Below are positions 1 through 8,212 of a stretch of 13,910 nt of DNA, one piece after another. Made by a program: the position numbers and the translations under genes. The DNA comes from Jimgerdemannia flammicorona (taxonomy: Eukaryota; Mucoromycota; Endogonomycetes; Endogonales; Endogonaceae): the NCBI GenBank assembly GCA_003990745.1, contig RBNI01004517.1, forward strand, positions 1-13,910, in the 5' to 3' direction. The notes under the pieces were generated by a model. The model had not been told where the DNA came from, did not search any database, and saw only the letters and a program-made list of their open reading frames with translations. Position 1 is the first letter of the stretch; every line of letters begins with the position of its first letter.

Positions 1-546
1 AAAAAAAAAAAAAAAAAAAGACACATTCCTCAGACATGAATAACTGGCCTAAGAGGGTAAATGCACGCGAGCATGAATGCTCAAGAAACGGAAATGGCAG
101 ATAACGTTGGAAATGAGGGAGAAGCAGTTCTTTCGGTTTCGGTCCCTGCCAAGGGACCTCCATCAGTGGGCTTGGGAAGGCTACCCACACCGGGGTTCGT
201 TAACAACTGATGGTAGAAGGGGTTGTTGGTGGCCGGCCAAATACTCACCTTATTTGAGGTTTTCCTTTGTGCAAAAGTTGACACGCGACACGCACATTTG
301 CCTCATCGCATTGCCGCACACGCCGCACATTTGCCTGGCATGCTGGAAGGTCGGGGAGACCTAGGTCTCTCGCCTCAACGACAGAGGGACGAATCACAAG
401 GGGTCATAGGGTGGTGCACAGGGCTAAGAATGGATGGATGAGTGCGTGGGCGTAATATAATTGTGACGCTATTTGATGGTGACGTCATCGTTTGTTCCGC
501 CACAAACAAAAGATATACTCCCTCATCAACTCATATCGACTTCACA
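1..546. other. Left-edge region, no confident gene
   Basis: The stretch opens with 19 A residues. It then holds a short region (61-284) that is open on both strands: a 49-codon frame on + from 61 to 210, and a minus-strand frame from 284 down to 81 that begins at GTG just after an in-frame stop. Either could be the last exon of a gene lying off the left edge, but neither is supported by a recognisable domain. From about 290 the sequence contains a 13-base direct repeat, a 14-base palindrome, a TATA-like TATAA (466-470) and a perfect CRE (480-487). It therefore probably serves as the promoter of the gene starting at 547. Confidence 0.6.
480..487. promoter_or_regulatory. CRE-type bZIP site upstream of the HCNGP-like gene
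   Basis: A perfect palindromic TGACGTCA ends 60 bases before the ATG at 547. This is the consensus for ATF/CREB-type bZIP factors. The same octamer, inside a longer shared 11-mer, recurs 56 bases before COG4. Use by a factor is inferred, not shown. Confidence 0.55.
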
Positions 547-583
547 ATGGCTGGAAAAAATCCTTTGACAGGCCTCGTCTCCT

Positions 584-614
<31 letters not shown>

Positions 615-2187
615 ACCTAACCAGAAAGGTAAGATTGTCTTTAGGTGTTTGAGAAAAACGGGGTGTGTTGTTGAGGCTAACGTTTCTCTGTGAATGACAT
701 CAGTGACAGGCCTTGCTGGTCTTTTATCCTATGGCGGGGATGATGACGAGGACGAGGATGAAGAAATGGAGAACGGGGAGGCGGTAAGAAGGCTCGTTAC
801 GTTTTGTTTTCATTTAGCTCGACGCTTCCCAATTGCATACTCCTCAACCGTAATCTATCTATATGCTTAATGTACAGTCTCAACCGCTGACCAAGGCCAT
901 CATACACAAAGTTGCAGGTAACCATGGAGGAGTCGTGTAACCATATCAAGGGCTACCTCCGGTCTGTTTCTTGTTTTGAATCCTATGTGGGTTTTGCGTA
1001 GAGTGTGTCAGGGAGATAGCACACTCCCACACCATGCATCCTCGTTCGCGGTCACTCCAAATCCCCATCCCCTCCCTTCCCACTTCACCAAATCCCTCCA
1101 CCATACACTCACACTCTTCCTCCCGCCCTCCTCCAGACACCACCCCTCGCAAACCGACCCCGCCCACGCATCTCAGACCGTCGACCAGCCTGACGAATTC
1201 ACCCTCTCTCGCGAACCTAGTCCGGCTTCGGACGGCACACGCGGCGAGCGCCCCCACGTCGCCCAACGCACGAACCGGGTCGCCGCTGATTGTACCGCGC
1301 GACCGGGACGTGATGTCATCGCCGCTCCGTCCCATGTCGCCCATGGCTGGGGACTCGCCCAGGGTGTCGGACGATGGGATAGAGGTGGAGAGAGAGCCGC
1401 GCGATGAGGACGAAGAGAAAACGAGGAAGAGAATGAGGGAATTGCTGAGGCCAAAGCCAATTGAGGGTGTGGAAGATTGGGGATTGCCGCCGGAGCCGGA
1501 GGGGGAGTGTGATCCTGAGGTCGAGGTAAGCATGGGTATATTGTTGGTAGCCATGTGTCACCGCCATGCACATTTCTATGAAACCTTCCACCGCCATCCT
1601 AAACAATGCACATCACTTTCTCAAAAACACTCGCTCATCAGGCCAAAGTGGCCCAATTCCATGCCCTCCGCGCGACGGGCACACAGTTCAACACGCATCT
1701 TCTCCGCAGCAAGGCCTTCCGCAACCCGCACATCTACGCCAAACTGGTGGAGTTCGTGGACTTGGACGAAGTGGGGTCCAACTTTCCCCAGGACACCTTC
1801 GACCCGCATGGGTTCCCGCCGCAGGCCTTCGCCACCGAGCTAGTCGATGCGCAGCGTCGCGCTGCAGAGGACCGCGCCCAAGCCCAGATGAGCGGCGCGA
1901 GAGGTGGCATACAGTTCGTCGCGGGGGCAGCAGAGAGCACCTCGCAGCGGACCGGAGGACAATTTAGGAAGGATGCGAGGGAGATCGTTATGGGCATAGG
2001 TGGGAGGGGTGGTGCCGTGCCCTCGACGCCGGCGAGTATAGCCGGTACGGCGGTGACGGCGCCGGCGGCGGCGTCGGCGAAAAAGAGGAGTAGTAAATGG
2101 GATGTGCCGGCGCAGGGGGGTGGTCCGGCAGCGGGGTCGGCGAGCGGGAGGGAGAAGGAGAGGGAGAGTAAGAGACGGAAGGAATAG
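547..2187 (+). CDS. HCNGP/SAP30BP-like nuclear protein
   Basis: Five exons: 547-628, 704-783, 878-917, 1137-1525, 1642-2187, giving 378 residues. HCNGP-like proteins (human SAP30BP) are nuclear. They are linked to the SAP30 corepressor and, in human cells, to splicing of short introns with RBM17. Support here: an N-terminus with LTGLVSY followed by nine Asp, then a second acidic block (exon 2); a linker rich in Pro/Ser; a LLRPKPIEGVEDWGLPPEP block (about 170-188) ending in CDPEVE; and the family core at about 203-257, with FNTHLL, KAFRNPHIYAKLVEFVD, SNFP and FDPHGFP. The C-terminus carries KRSSKWD and a basic tail fitting a nuclear signal. The ATG at 547 has a good context and precedes the conserved LTGLVSY; an in-frame upstream start is not needed. 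The weak point is the acceptor of intron 3: in-frame alternatives at 1002 or 1020 would add 45 or 39 residues. Family call is strong; that junction is not. Confidence 0.88.
586..612 (+). repeat. (GAC)9 microsatellite coding for poly-Asp
   Basis: Nine uninterrupted GAC codons follow TAC in exon 1 of the HCNGP-like gene and encode nine Asp. Being a pure trinucleotide run, it could vary in length between strains without a frameshift. Acidic blocks in this part of the protein are expected for the family. Confidence 0.9.
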
Positions 2188-2353
2188 ATACCTAGGACGG
2201 GTAAGGTGGATGGCGTAGTATTGATTGTGAGTATGCTCGTGGCCCACCTGGTCTTGTTATGGGTTGTACATAATCCGGTGTTACATGTTAACAGAGAGGG
2301 TTTTTTTTACCATGGAGGAATGTTTTTACTTTTGCTCGATGCCTTGATTGTAT

Positions 2354-2359
2354 AATAAA
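2354..2359 (+). terminator. Poly(A) signal of the HCNGP-like gene
   Basis: AATAAA lies about 167 bases after the stop codon at 2187, in an AT-rich stretch. It is the only canonical signal I see downstream of that gene. Cleavage site not determined. Confidence 0.6.
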
Positions 2360-2457
2360 ACCTTGATATAGAATTGTATGCATTATTGTACGCCTGCAAA
2401 GGTTGTAATATGAAGTCGAAAAAATACATCGTGGAGACATCGTCTCCACTCCGTGAT

Positions 2458-2463
2458 TTTATT
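2458..2463 (-). terminator. Poly(A) signal of the GT-A-like gene
   Basis: TTTATT on + reads AATAAA on the minus strand, about 48 bases after the stop codon at 2511-2513. Position and strand fit the gene that ends there. Confidence 0.55.
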
Positions 2464-2510
2464 CATATCAAATGCTATCTATATTCATACAAACCCGCCC
2501 ACCTACTAAA

Positions 2511-3443
2511 TCAATCAACCTCCACCTCCCCTTTCGCTGTCCCACCCACCGCATCCACATGCCACACCCACCCCGCTCCTCCTTCCTCCGCCTCCCCGCG
2601 TCCCAACAACCCCAACACCTCAAGATGACTTTCGGCGCTCGTATTCTTACTCGCAAGCTTGGCGCGCTGCCACTCCCTCCTTCTTGGATCTTCAAACTCG
2701 GTTTCCCATCCCCCCGTCTCCTCCGTCATTACCAAATACGCGCGCGCCTTCCCCGGCCGCAGCATCTGTAGTAACGCGATGGTTGGCACCTCCTCAATAG
2801 CCGACCGTCCGGCCGGTGTATTGGCATCTGAAACCATGAGGAACCCCGTCGAGGCCAATGTGCGGACCGACCATAGCGCGAACGTGTTCCAAGGCGAGGT
2901 GAGGCCCGTGAGCGGGACGCGCGCGGGTGTGGGCGAACGAGTGAAGGTGTGCGGGGCTAGTGCCTTGCCCGCGACGAGGGTCTCCTCTCCTTCCTTGGGG
3001 GAATTGAAAAGAGCGAAGAGCGCACGGACTTCGGCGGGCAGGACGCGTGTCTCCACGCTCGCGTATAGGATATAGGGGTGATCTAATCTGAGCGCCGTGG
3101 CGAGGAGGGCGTTAAGCGCGACGGTGAATTTCCAATAGGGCTGAATGTGGAGGATGATGATACGGCCTCTGTCACTCATAGGGTCCGTGTCCGGACTGGG
3201 GAGGTCCGTGGTTGTCTCATGCGGCTGAAGCGTGTGAGCGAGTGGGAAGGCGGACTCGACGCAGGTAAGGAGGAGGATGTCGGAGGCGTCTACGCCAATG
3301 ACGATGCGGCGACTGTAGGGTTTGGCGGAGCGGACGAAGAGCTGCAGGGCGTCGGTCGAGATGGGAGCGTCTGGAGAGGCGTTGTGCCGGTGGATGCGGA
3401 CGGCGGTGAGGATGTTGGCGGTGGCGAGGGAGTCGGCAGACAT
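2511..3443 (-). CDS. Conserved fungal-type protein, GT-A glycosyltransferase-like outline
   Basis: A single uninterrupted frame of 310 residues; the function is not established. From the sequence: a beta-strand-like RRIVIGVDAS near 45-54; then HIQPYWKFTVALNALL (about 99-114) running into YILYASVE (124-131); LVAGKALAPHTF (157-168); PWNTFALWSV with TGF (184-201); and EEVPTIALLQ (218-226). The order of an N-terminal strand, a helix with ALN, then YILY plus an acidic residue resembles GT-A nucleotide-sugar transferases. However, the usual DXD metal motif is replaced by SVE, so activity is uncertain. I have an impression of similar uncharacterised fungal proteins but could not search. No signal peptide or membrane segment is obvious. 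The frame stays open to an ATG at 3566, but I chose 3443: it has A at -3, and the upstream part would read through a TATATATA and the CRE of the divergent promoter. An intermediate ATG at 3479 abuts the TATA. Confidence 0.65.
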   Translation of the reverse strand: MSADSLATANILTAVRIHRHNASPDAPISTDALQLFVRSAKPYSRRIVIGVDASDILLLTCVESAFPLAHTLQPHETTTDLPSPDTDPMSDRGRIIILHIQPYWKFTVALNALLATALRLDHPYILYASVETRVLPAEVRALFALFNSPKEGEETLVAGKALAPHTFTRSPTPARVPLTGLTSPWNTFALWSVRTLASTGFLMVSDANTPAGRSAIEEVPTIALLQMLRPGKARAYLVMTEETGGWETEFEDPRRREWQRAKLASKNTSAESHLEVLGLLGRGEAEEGGAGWVWHVDAVGGTAKGEVEVD

Positions 3444-3565
3444 ATTGGTGTCAATTCTCAAATCCGAAAACGGCCACATATATATACGAGTGTCGCTTCC
3501 TGTGACGTCATCCTCCACAACCCTTTGAGACCAAATCCGCTGTAATTTCTTGGTCTCATTCCGCA
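3444..3565. promoter_or_regulatory. Divergent promoter between the GT-A-like gene and COG4
   Basis: Only 122 bases separate the two start codons. The stretch contains TATATATA at 3479-3486 and a perfect CRE, TGACGTCA, at 3503-3510, both symmetrical and so usable in either direction. The CRE ends 56 bases before the COG4 ATG. Shared control of the two genes is an inference from layout. Confidence 0.6.
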
Positions 3566-6500
3566 ATGCCCGCTACCCTCGACCTCGGTCCCTCGAACAC
3601 CTCGGCGTGGGATCCGGCACAGCTGGGGCTGGACCACTACCGGTCACTGACGGACCTGGACGACATTCAGGAGGCGCTGCGGCTGCTAGACCAGGAGGAA
3701 AACCGCGTGGACGGCGATCTGGACGACCTACTGGCCGACCGCGAGAGCCTCGAAGGGAAGATGGAGGGGCTAGACGTGCTCAGGTGGGAGTTTGTGGGGA
3801 GGGGAGGAGGGAGCGAGGGGAAGCGAGAGGGAGTTATTTACGGGTCCCGGCGTTTGCGAACACAGGCCTAGGCTTGGGAACCTGAAGAAGGACGCGTCGC
3901 GGATGGTGAGCATCGTTAGCGGGACGTCGAGCTTGGCGGAGAGGATTAGCGATAAAGTGCGGCAGTTGGATCTGGAACAGGTGAGGCATGGAGTGGGTGA
4001 ATTGTACGACGGTTCTAGTAGATCAACTGACATTTCGACCATTCAACTCTGTCACATCCAATTCCGCACGAAACCCCCTACCAACTGGTAGTCCCGCGTT
4101 AAAGAATCGATCAAACAAGTAGAAGACGTTCAAGAACTCAAGGTGGGCCCTTCGATCCGGTTCACGTAGCGTAAAAAACCACGACAGTTCATCCGTTCAC
4201 TTACACCGATTCTCTTCCACCCAGTACTGCATCACGGGCCTCCAGCAAGCGCTCCAAGCGCGCGACGACGAAACCGCCGCGGTTTACGTTCATCGGGCCT
4301 CGCAACTAGACCAGCGTATTATCGAAGGCAGCTTCGCGGAGATCACTGTCGTACGTTTCCGTTCTTCCCTTCTTCCCATTCCTCCCAACTACACTCTAAC
4401 CCAGTTCACCTAATATCACCCTCAGCCGAACTCAATGAACCCAGACCACCCCGCCAAGACACTCTTGGACGCCAAGCAGTACCTATACCGTGGCTTTGCG
4501 GAGCAGTTCGACGTGGCGGTGGCGGCGAGGCACGAGGCTGAGATCACGCGTTACTTCAAGCTATTCCCGCTAATCGGGTGCCAAACTGAAGGACTCGACA
4601 AGTACTCGCGGTTCGTGTGCGGGATTGTCAGAGGGAAGTCGCAGGACGCCATGGGGCACGTCGGTGAGTGTGTCTATTGTCCGTTCGCTCTTTTGCGTCG
4701 AGATACTAAGCGTAGGGCGGTTTTTGATACCGATTGTGAATGTTTTGCAGTTTCAAACCCGATTTTTTACGTCACACTGCTCACGGCGCTGTTCGAGAAC
4801 GTGGCGGTCATTATCGATAAGCATTCGCCGCTGGTGCAGACGCATTATGGGCCTGGGAAGATGCTGCGTGTTATACAGAGGCTGCAGGAAGAGTGTGATT
4901 TGCAGAGCGGACACATATTGGAGGGATTCATGGAGGATAGGCAGATTACGAGGAAGGTGTGTAAAGGGCGTGAGAGAGAAATATGTGGTCGTGACCATGA
5001 TGGGCCTTATATTTACTGACGATTCTCAATATAAACAACCATATCCCCGCAGCTCGCCGAGATCCAATCCCTCCCCATGCCATCCGCGCGCCCGACCTCA
5101 ACCTCGATGCAACGCACGGGTTCCTCGTCCTTCGGCAAACCTGCCTCCTCCTCTGTCTCTTCGCTCCTGGAGTCCAGCCCATTGACGGACCCACGCGAAC
5201 TGGCAGTCAACCTGGAGGAGATGGCCATGATCAGCCAACAGGCGTACATGTACCACCGGTTCATGGACATCAGGGCCAAGGTAATCAATCAATTCGGGAA
5301 TTATGTTTATGCAGGGTTCGAAAAGACTGGTCGCTGATCTTATCTATTCTGATGTGACAGGACGAGATGGGGGTGCTGCCCCCAGGCGAGGAAGACGCAC
5401 AGGTGCCTGAGGGGAAGCTACGCGCACTGTATAACGAGAACGGGCTGTTGCGCGTGTCGGGACTGGCGAGGCGTGTGCGAGAGGTTATGGACGGGTACCT
5501 TATTATGGAGGAGTGCTTTTTGAGGAGGTCAATTGATAAAGTTTGTATTATTTCAGTTTTGCGCGGTATAATCAAAGGAGGAGAGACGAATCCGTAACGT
5601 GTCCTAACGTAGTCCCTTCGCTAGGCCATGAAAATCGACGAGTACGACGAGACCGCGGGCCCGACTTCATCGTGCGTTGACGACGTCTTTTACATCCTCA
5701 AGCGGTCCGTGCACCGAGCCATGCGCGCCGCGGACCCCGACTGTCTCGCCGCCATGATCAACGCCACCACGCGCGCCCTCGAGAATGATTACCTCGGTGT
5801 GTTCCAACGCAGGATGATGACCACGTTTGCGGGGCACGAGGGCAGAGGCGGCGCCCTGGGCGCCGGAGAAGCGAAGGTCCAGTATATGGTTGGTTGAAGA
5901 GGAATTTTTGGGTGGTGGCGGATGTTGAAGTGGTTTGTTGTTGGGAAAATAATCCAGATCTAACAGGTTGCTGTTTCACTTGCATACCGCAGGTCATCTT
6001 GAACAATCTTGACGTTAGCGCCGACTACATCCAGAAGCTGACCTTCGAGGTGCAGCAAGACGTGGCCCACGACTCCCTGGCGCCACTGTCGGACGAAGAC
6101 AAGGAGAAAGCGATCGCCGCTCTCGCTCCCCTGTCCAACTCGGCCGCCAAGTTCAAGCAACTGTTGCAGGTTTTTTTTTTTTTTTTAGTTCGGTTTTTCG
6201 ATGGTCGTTCAATTCGGATTAAAACCACTCTCCTCGCTGACAGACGGGCATCGAGCAGCTCTTTGGGCAGACGCTCAAGCCGCGGCTGCGCCCGCTCTTC
6301 CACGACTCGTACAAGGATGTCAAATATGTACTGGACGGGGACGAGTACGCTGAGGCAGACGCCAATGACGTATTCGCCAAGCGGTTCCGCGCTGGATTTG
6401 ATGGGATGGTCGAGGGGTATAAGGTACGATTTTTGGGACGGGAAGGGTACAGTGAGATGTTTTTTTTTTTTTTTTTCCGTCGTTCACCAACCTTGTTGTG

Positions 6501-7190
6501 TGCGGCATTCTGTCGTTGCAGAAAACGCTTACGGACAACAATTTCTCCAAGATCATGGCATTGGTAATCGAGTCCGTGGCGAAGCAATGGGAGAAAATCA
6601 TTTTGCAGACCAAGTTTAATCAGGTGAATTTGCTATCACCAGCTTCATTGTTCAAGTCTCTATTCGATGTGAGCCAATCCTCACGCCGTCCGATTACCTA
6701 TTCCCTATTCGCACGACTACCCAGCTGGGCGCCCTACGCTTTGATCGGGATCTCCGCTCGTTGAGTCACTACCTCGCCAATATGACGGAGTGGCCCTCGC
6801 GCGACCGCTTCACACGGCTGAACCAGATGGTCACCTTGCTGAGCTTCGAGGCGGTGAGTTTTCGGTTTGAAGATTGCGGGTTTTTGGGAAGGCTGCGGTT
6901 GCTGGTGGATGTTCGTAATGGCTGAAAGGTGCTCAAAGCTTCTCTTGGTACGATTTTTTCAGCCGGACGAGATTTACGACTACTGGGGAAACAAGGCCGG
7001 CCCGGTGACGTGGCGGCTGACGGTCACGGAGGTGAAGAAGGTGCTGGCGTTAAGGTACGGATTCTATTGGATTGAAGATTCGAGTTACGTTGGCGAACAA
7101 CCTTGGAGTTGACACAGATTGACTCTGATTCGCCTTTTTATGTGCAGGATGGATTTCGTGTCCGACGATGTTGCTCAGCTGAAGCTGTGA
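3566..7190 (+). CDS. COG4: Conserved oligomeric Golgi complex subunit 4
   Basis: Fifteen exons: 3566-3783, 3872-3980, 4092-4142, 4225-4350, 4426-4663, 4751-4956, 5053-5280, 5361-5540, 5625-5888, 5993-6169, 6244-6423, 6522-6623, 6725-6853, 6963-7054, 7148-7190. They join to 2343 bases, 780 residues, close to the human protein (about 785). COG4 belongs to the COG tether that captures vesicles recycling within the Golgi. Recognisable blocks: an N-terminal coiled region with ERISDKVRQLDLE; LKYCITGLQQALQARDDETA with YVHRASQLD; ITRYFKLFPLIG; KIDEYDE with VDDVFYILKRSVHRAM and DCLAAMINATTRALE; VILNNLDVSADYI; and a C-terminal domain with IYDYWGNKAGPVTWRL and VLALRMDF, ending QLKL. Each junction preserves the family reading. 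Introns are 74-111 bases. Intron 1 has two in-frame acceptors (exon at 3866 or 3872, two residues apart). Introns 8, 9 and 10 have weak donors (GTTTGT, GTTGGT, GTTTTT). Introns 10 and 11 contain T16 and T17. Confidence 0.95.
6171..6186 (+). repeat. T16 tract at the donor of COG4 intron 10
   Basis: Sixteen T residues follow directly on the G of the donor, so the 5' splice site reads CAG|GTTTTT. A homopolymer of this length is prone to slippage and to sequencing error, but it lies wholly in the intron. Confidence 0.9.
6460..6476 (+). repeat. T17 tract in COG4 intron 11
   Basis: Seventeen T residues lie 36 bases after the donor GTACGA at 6424, within the 98-base intron. With intron 10 this makes two long T tracts in consecutive introns of one gene. 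Confidence 0.9.
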
Positions 7191-7411
7191 TCCTATAATG
7201 GGAGGTCGGGTCCATGTGGTGGTTTCTCGGGGTTTAGATTAGTCATGTGTCACACGGTTAAATCGTAATAGAAAGTATTTGTAAAGTTTTGAAGGCAAAC
7301 ATTTATGTTTGCGAACAAGTCTTAATTAGTCAATCTGAAAACCAGTCCCAAAACACAGTCCAAAAAACAAATTCCAAGCCACATACGCTTCCACCTTTTC
7401 CCTCCATCTCT
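7191..7411 (+). promoter_or_regulatory. Intergenic region and presumed promoter of the Sfm1-like gene
   Basis: This 221-base gap between two co-oriented genes must hold the COG4 3' end and the start of the next transcript. No canonical AATAAA or TATA box was seen. It contains a palindrome-like element at 7295-7312, with GCAAACAT and ATGTTTGC arms separated by TT. The second arm includes an ATG opening a 6-codon frame (7305-7325) that stops before the main ATG and is out of frame with it. Confidence 0.45.
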
Positions 7412-8212
7412 ATGCCCAATTACATTATCGAGCACATGGAGGATGCCCTCCACGAGTGGTGTCTTCTCGAGTACAAGCACATGCTCCTCACGGTCGGCGG
7501 TGCGAACCTTCATTTTACCTCTCTGACTCCCGCGGCGCTCGCGGCGCTCCCACCGGACCTGCTCGGAGCACATTACCATGCCTCGGACGTTCTCGGGATG
7601 CCGGGCGTGGAGGCGGCGGACGTATGTTTGCTCGACCCGGCCGCGACCGAGGAGCTGAAGCCCGAAGATGGGGACGCGTTCGGATGGTTTCTGTTTGGTG
7701 GGATTCTTGGGGATGATCCACCGAGGGGTGAGTTGCTTGTTTTGGGGGGGTGGTGGTGATTGGGTACACGTGGAAAGGAGAAACTGAATTAGTGTGATTT
7801 GATTAGATCGGACCGGCGAGCTCCGGCGGCTGGGTTTTGCGACGCGCCATCTAGGTCCCGTCCAGATGACGACCGACACGGCGGTGACGGTGACGAAGCG
7901 GGTCGTGGAGGACAAGGGTGCGTATTCCATCGAGTTTCCTATCTCCCATCTCTAGCGTTTACTTCCCGTCGCTCAGAGCAGCCCCGATCTCACCCCTTTC
8001 CTGCAGTCCCCCTCACCGCGATCCCGTACATCGACCGCCCGGAGATCAAGTTCACGCGTCGCGAGTCCGTCATCATGCCGTTCCGATACGTGGCCATCAC
8101 AACCGTCACGACGGCCGCAGACGGGAAGGAGCGCGTGGTGCGGAAGCCGCTGATGCCGCCGGGCATGTTCGAGCTGCTGAAGAGGGATAACGAGAAGGGG
8201 TTCGAGTTTTGA
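7412..8212 (+). CDS. SFM1: Sfm1-type SPOUT protein arginine N-methyltransferase
   Basis: Three exons: 7412-7727, 7807-7917, 8007-8212, giving 210 residues, near the yeast Sfm1 length (about 213). Sfm1 is a SPOUT-fold (trefoil-knot) enzyme that monomethylates one arginine of ribosomal protein uS3 (Rps3) in yeast, in the cytosol. The sequence shows the family start YIIEHMED with HEWCLLEY (4-21), VCLLDPAA (71-78), the knot-region signature FGGILGDDPPRDRT (95-108), QMTTDTAV (125-132), and the C-terminal IPYIDRPEIKF and MPFRY blocks, ending MPPGMFELLKRD. Both introns (79 and 89 bases) fall at phase 1 and are needed to join DDPPR to DRT and EDK to the IPYID block. The frame is open upstream of 7412 but has no ATG there; the M at 7412 aligns with the family start, though its context is weak (T at -3). 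It may methylate the fungal uS3; the target residue was not checked. Confidence 0.93.

Larger units (their letters stand above)
2188..2510. other. Convergent intergenic region with 3' processing signals for both strands
   Basis: This 323-base gap lies between the stop of the HCNGP-like gene (+) and the stop of the GT-A-like gene (-). It holds an AATAAA on + at 2354-2359 and, on the minus strand, an AATAAA read from 2463 to 2458. Between them, 2431-2449 is a perfect 8-base inverted repeat with a 3-base loop. An 8-T run sits near 2300. No gene was seen. Confidence 0.7.

Noticed and set aside
946..1554. 202-codon minus-strand frame
   Set aside because: It is the antisense shadow of exon 4, low-complexity Ser/Gly/Arg-rich, with no recognisable domain.
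1034..1843. Long + frame of 269 codons as an independent gene
   Set aside because: Its first part is exon 4 of the HCNGP-like gene in the same frame; past 1525 it reads into intron 4 and then exon 5 out of frame, losing family similarity.
3444..3566. Extending the GT-A-like protein to the ATG at 3566
   Set aside because: The extra 41 codons would translate the CRE and TATATATA and overlap the COG4 start codon; the ATG at 3443 has a better context.
5758..6006. Minus-strand frames opposite COG4 (also 6025-6303, 6219-6587)
   Set aside because: They run across COG4 exons and introns antisense; the Lys-rich stretches simply translate the T tracts.
7322..7930. 202-codon minus-strand frame opposite the Sfm1-like gene
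   Set aside because: It is antisense to well-conserved Sfm1 exons and shows no domain.
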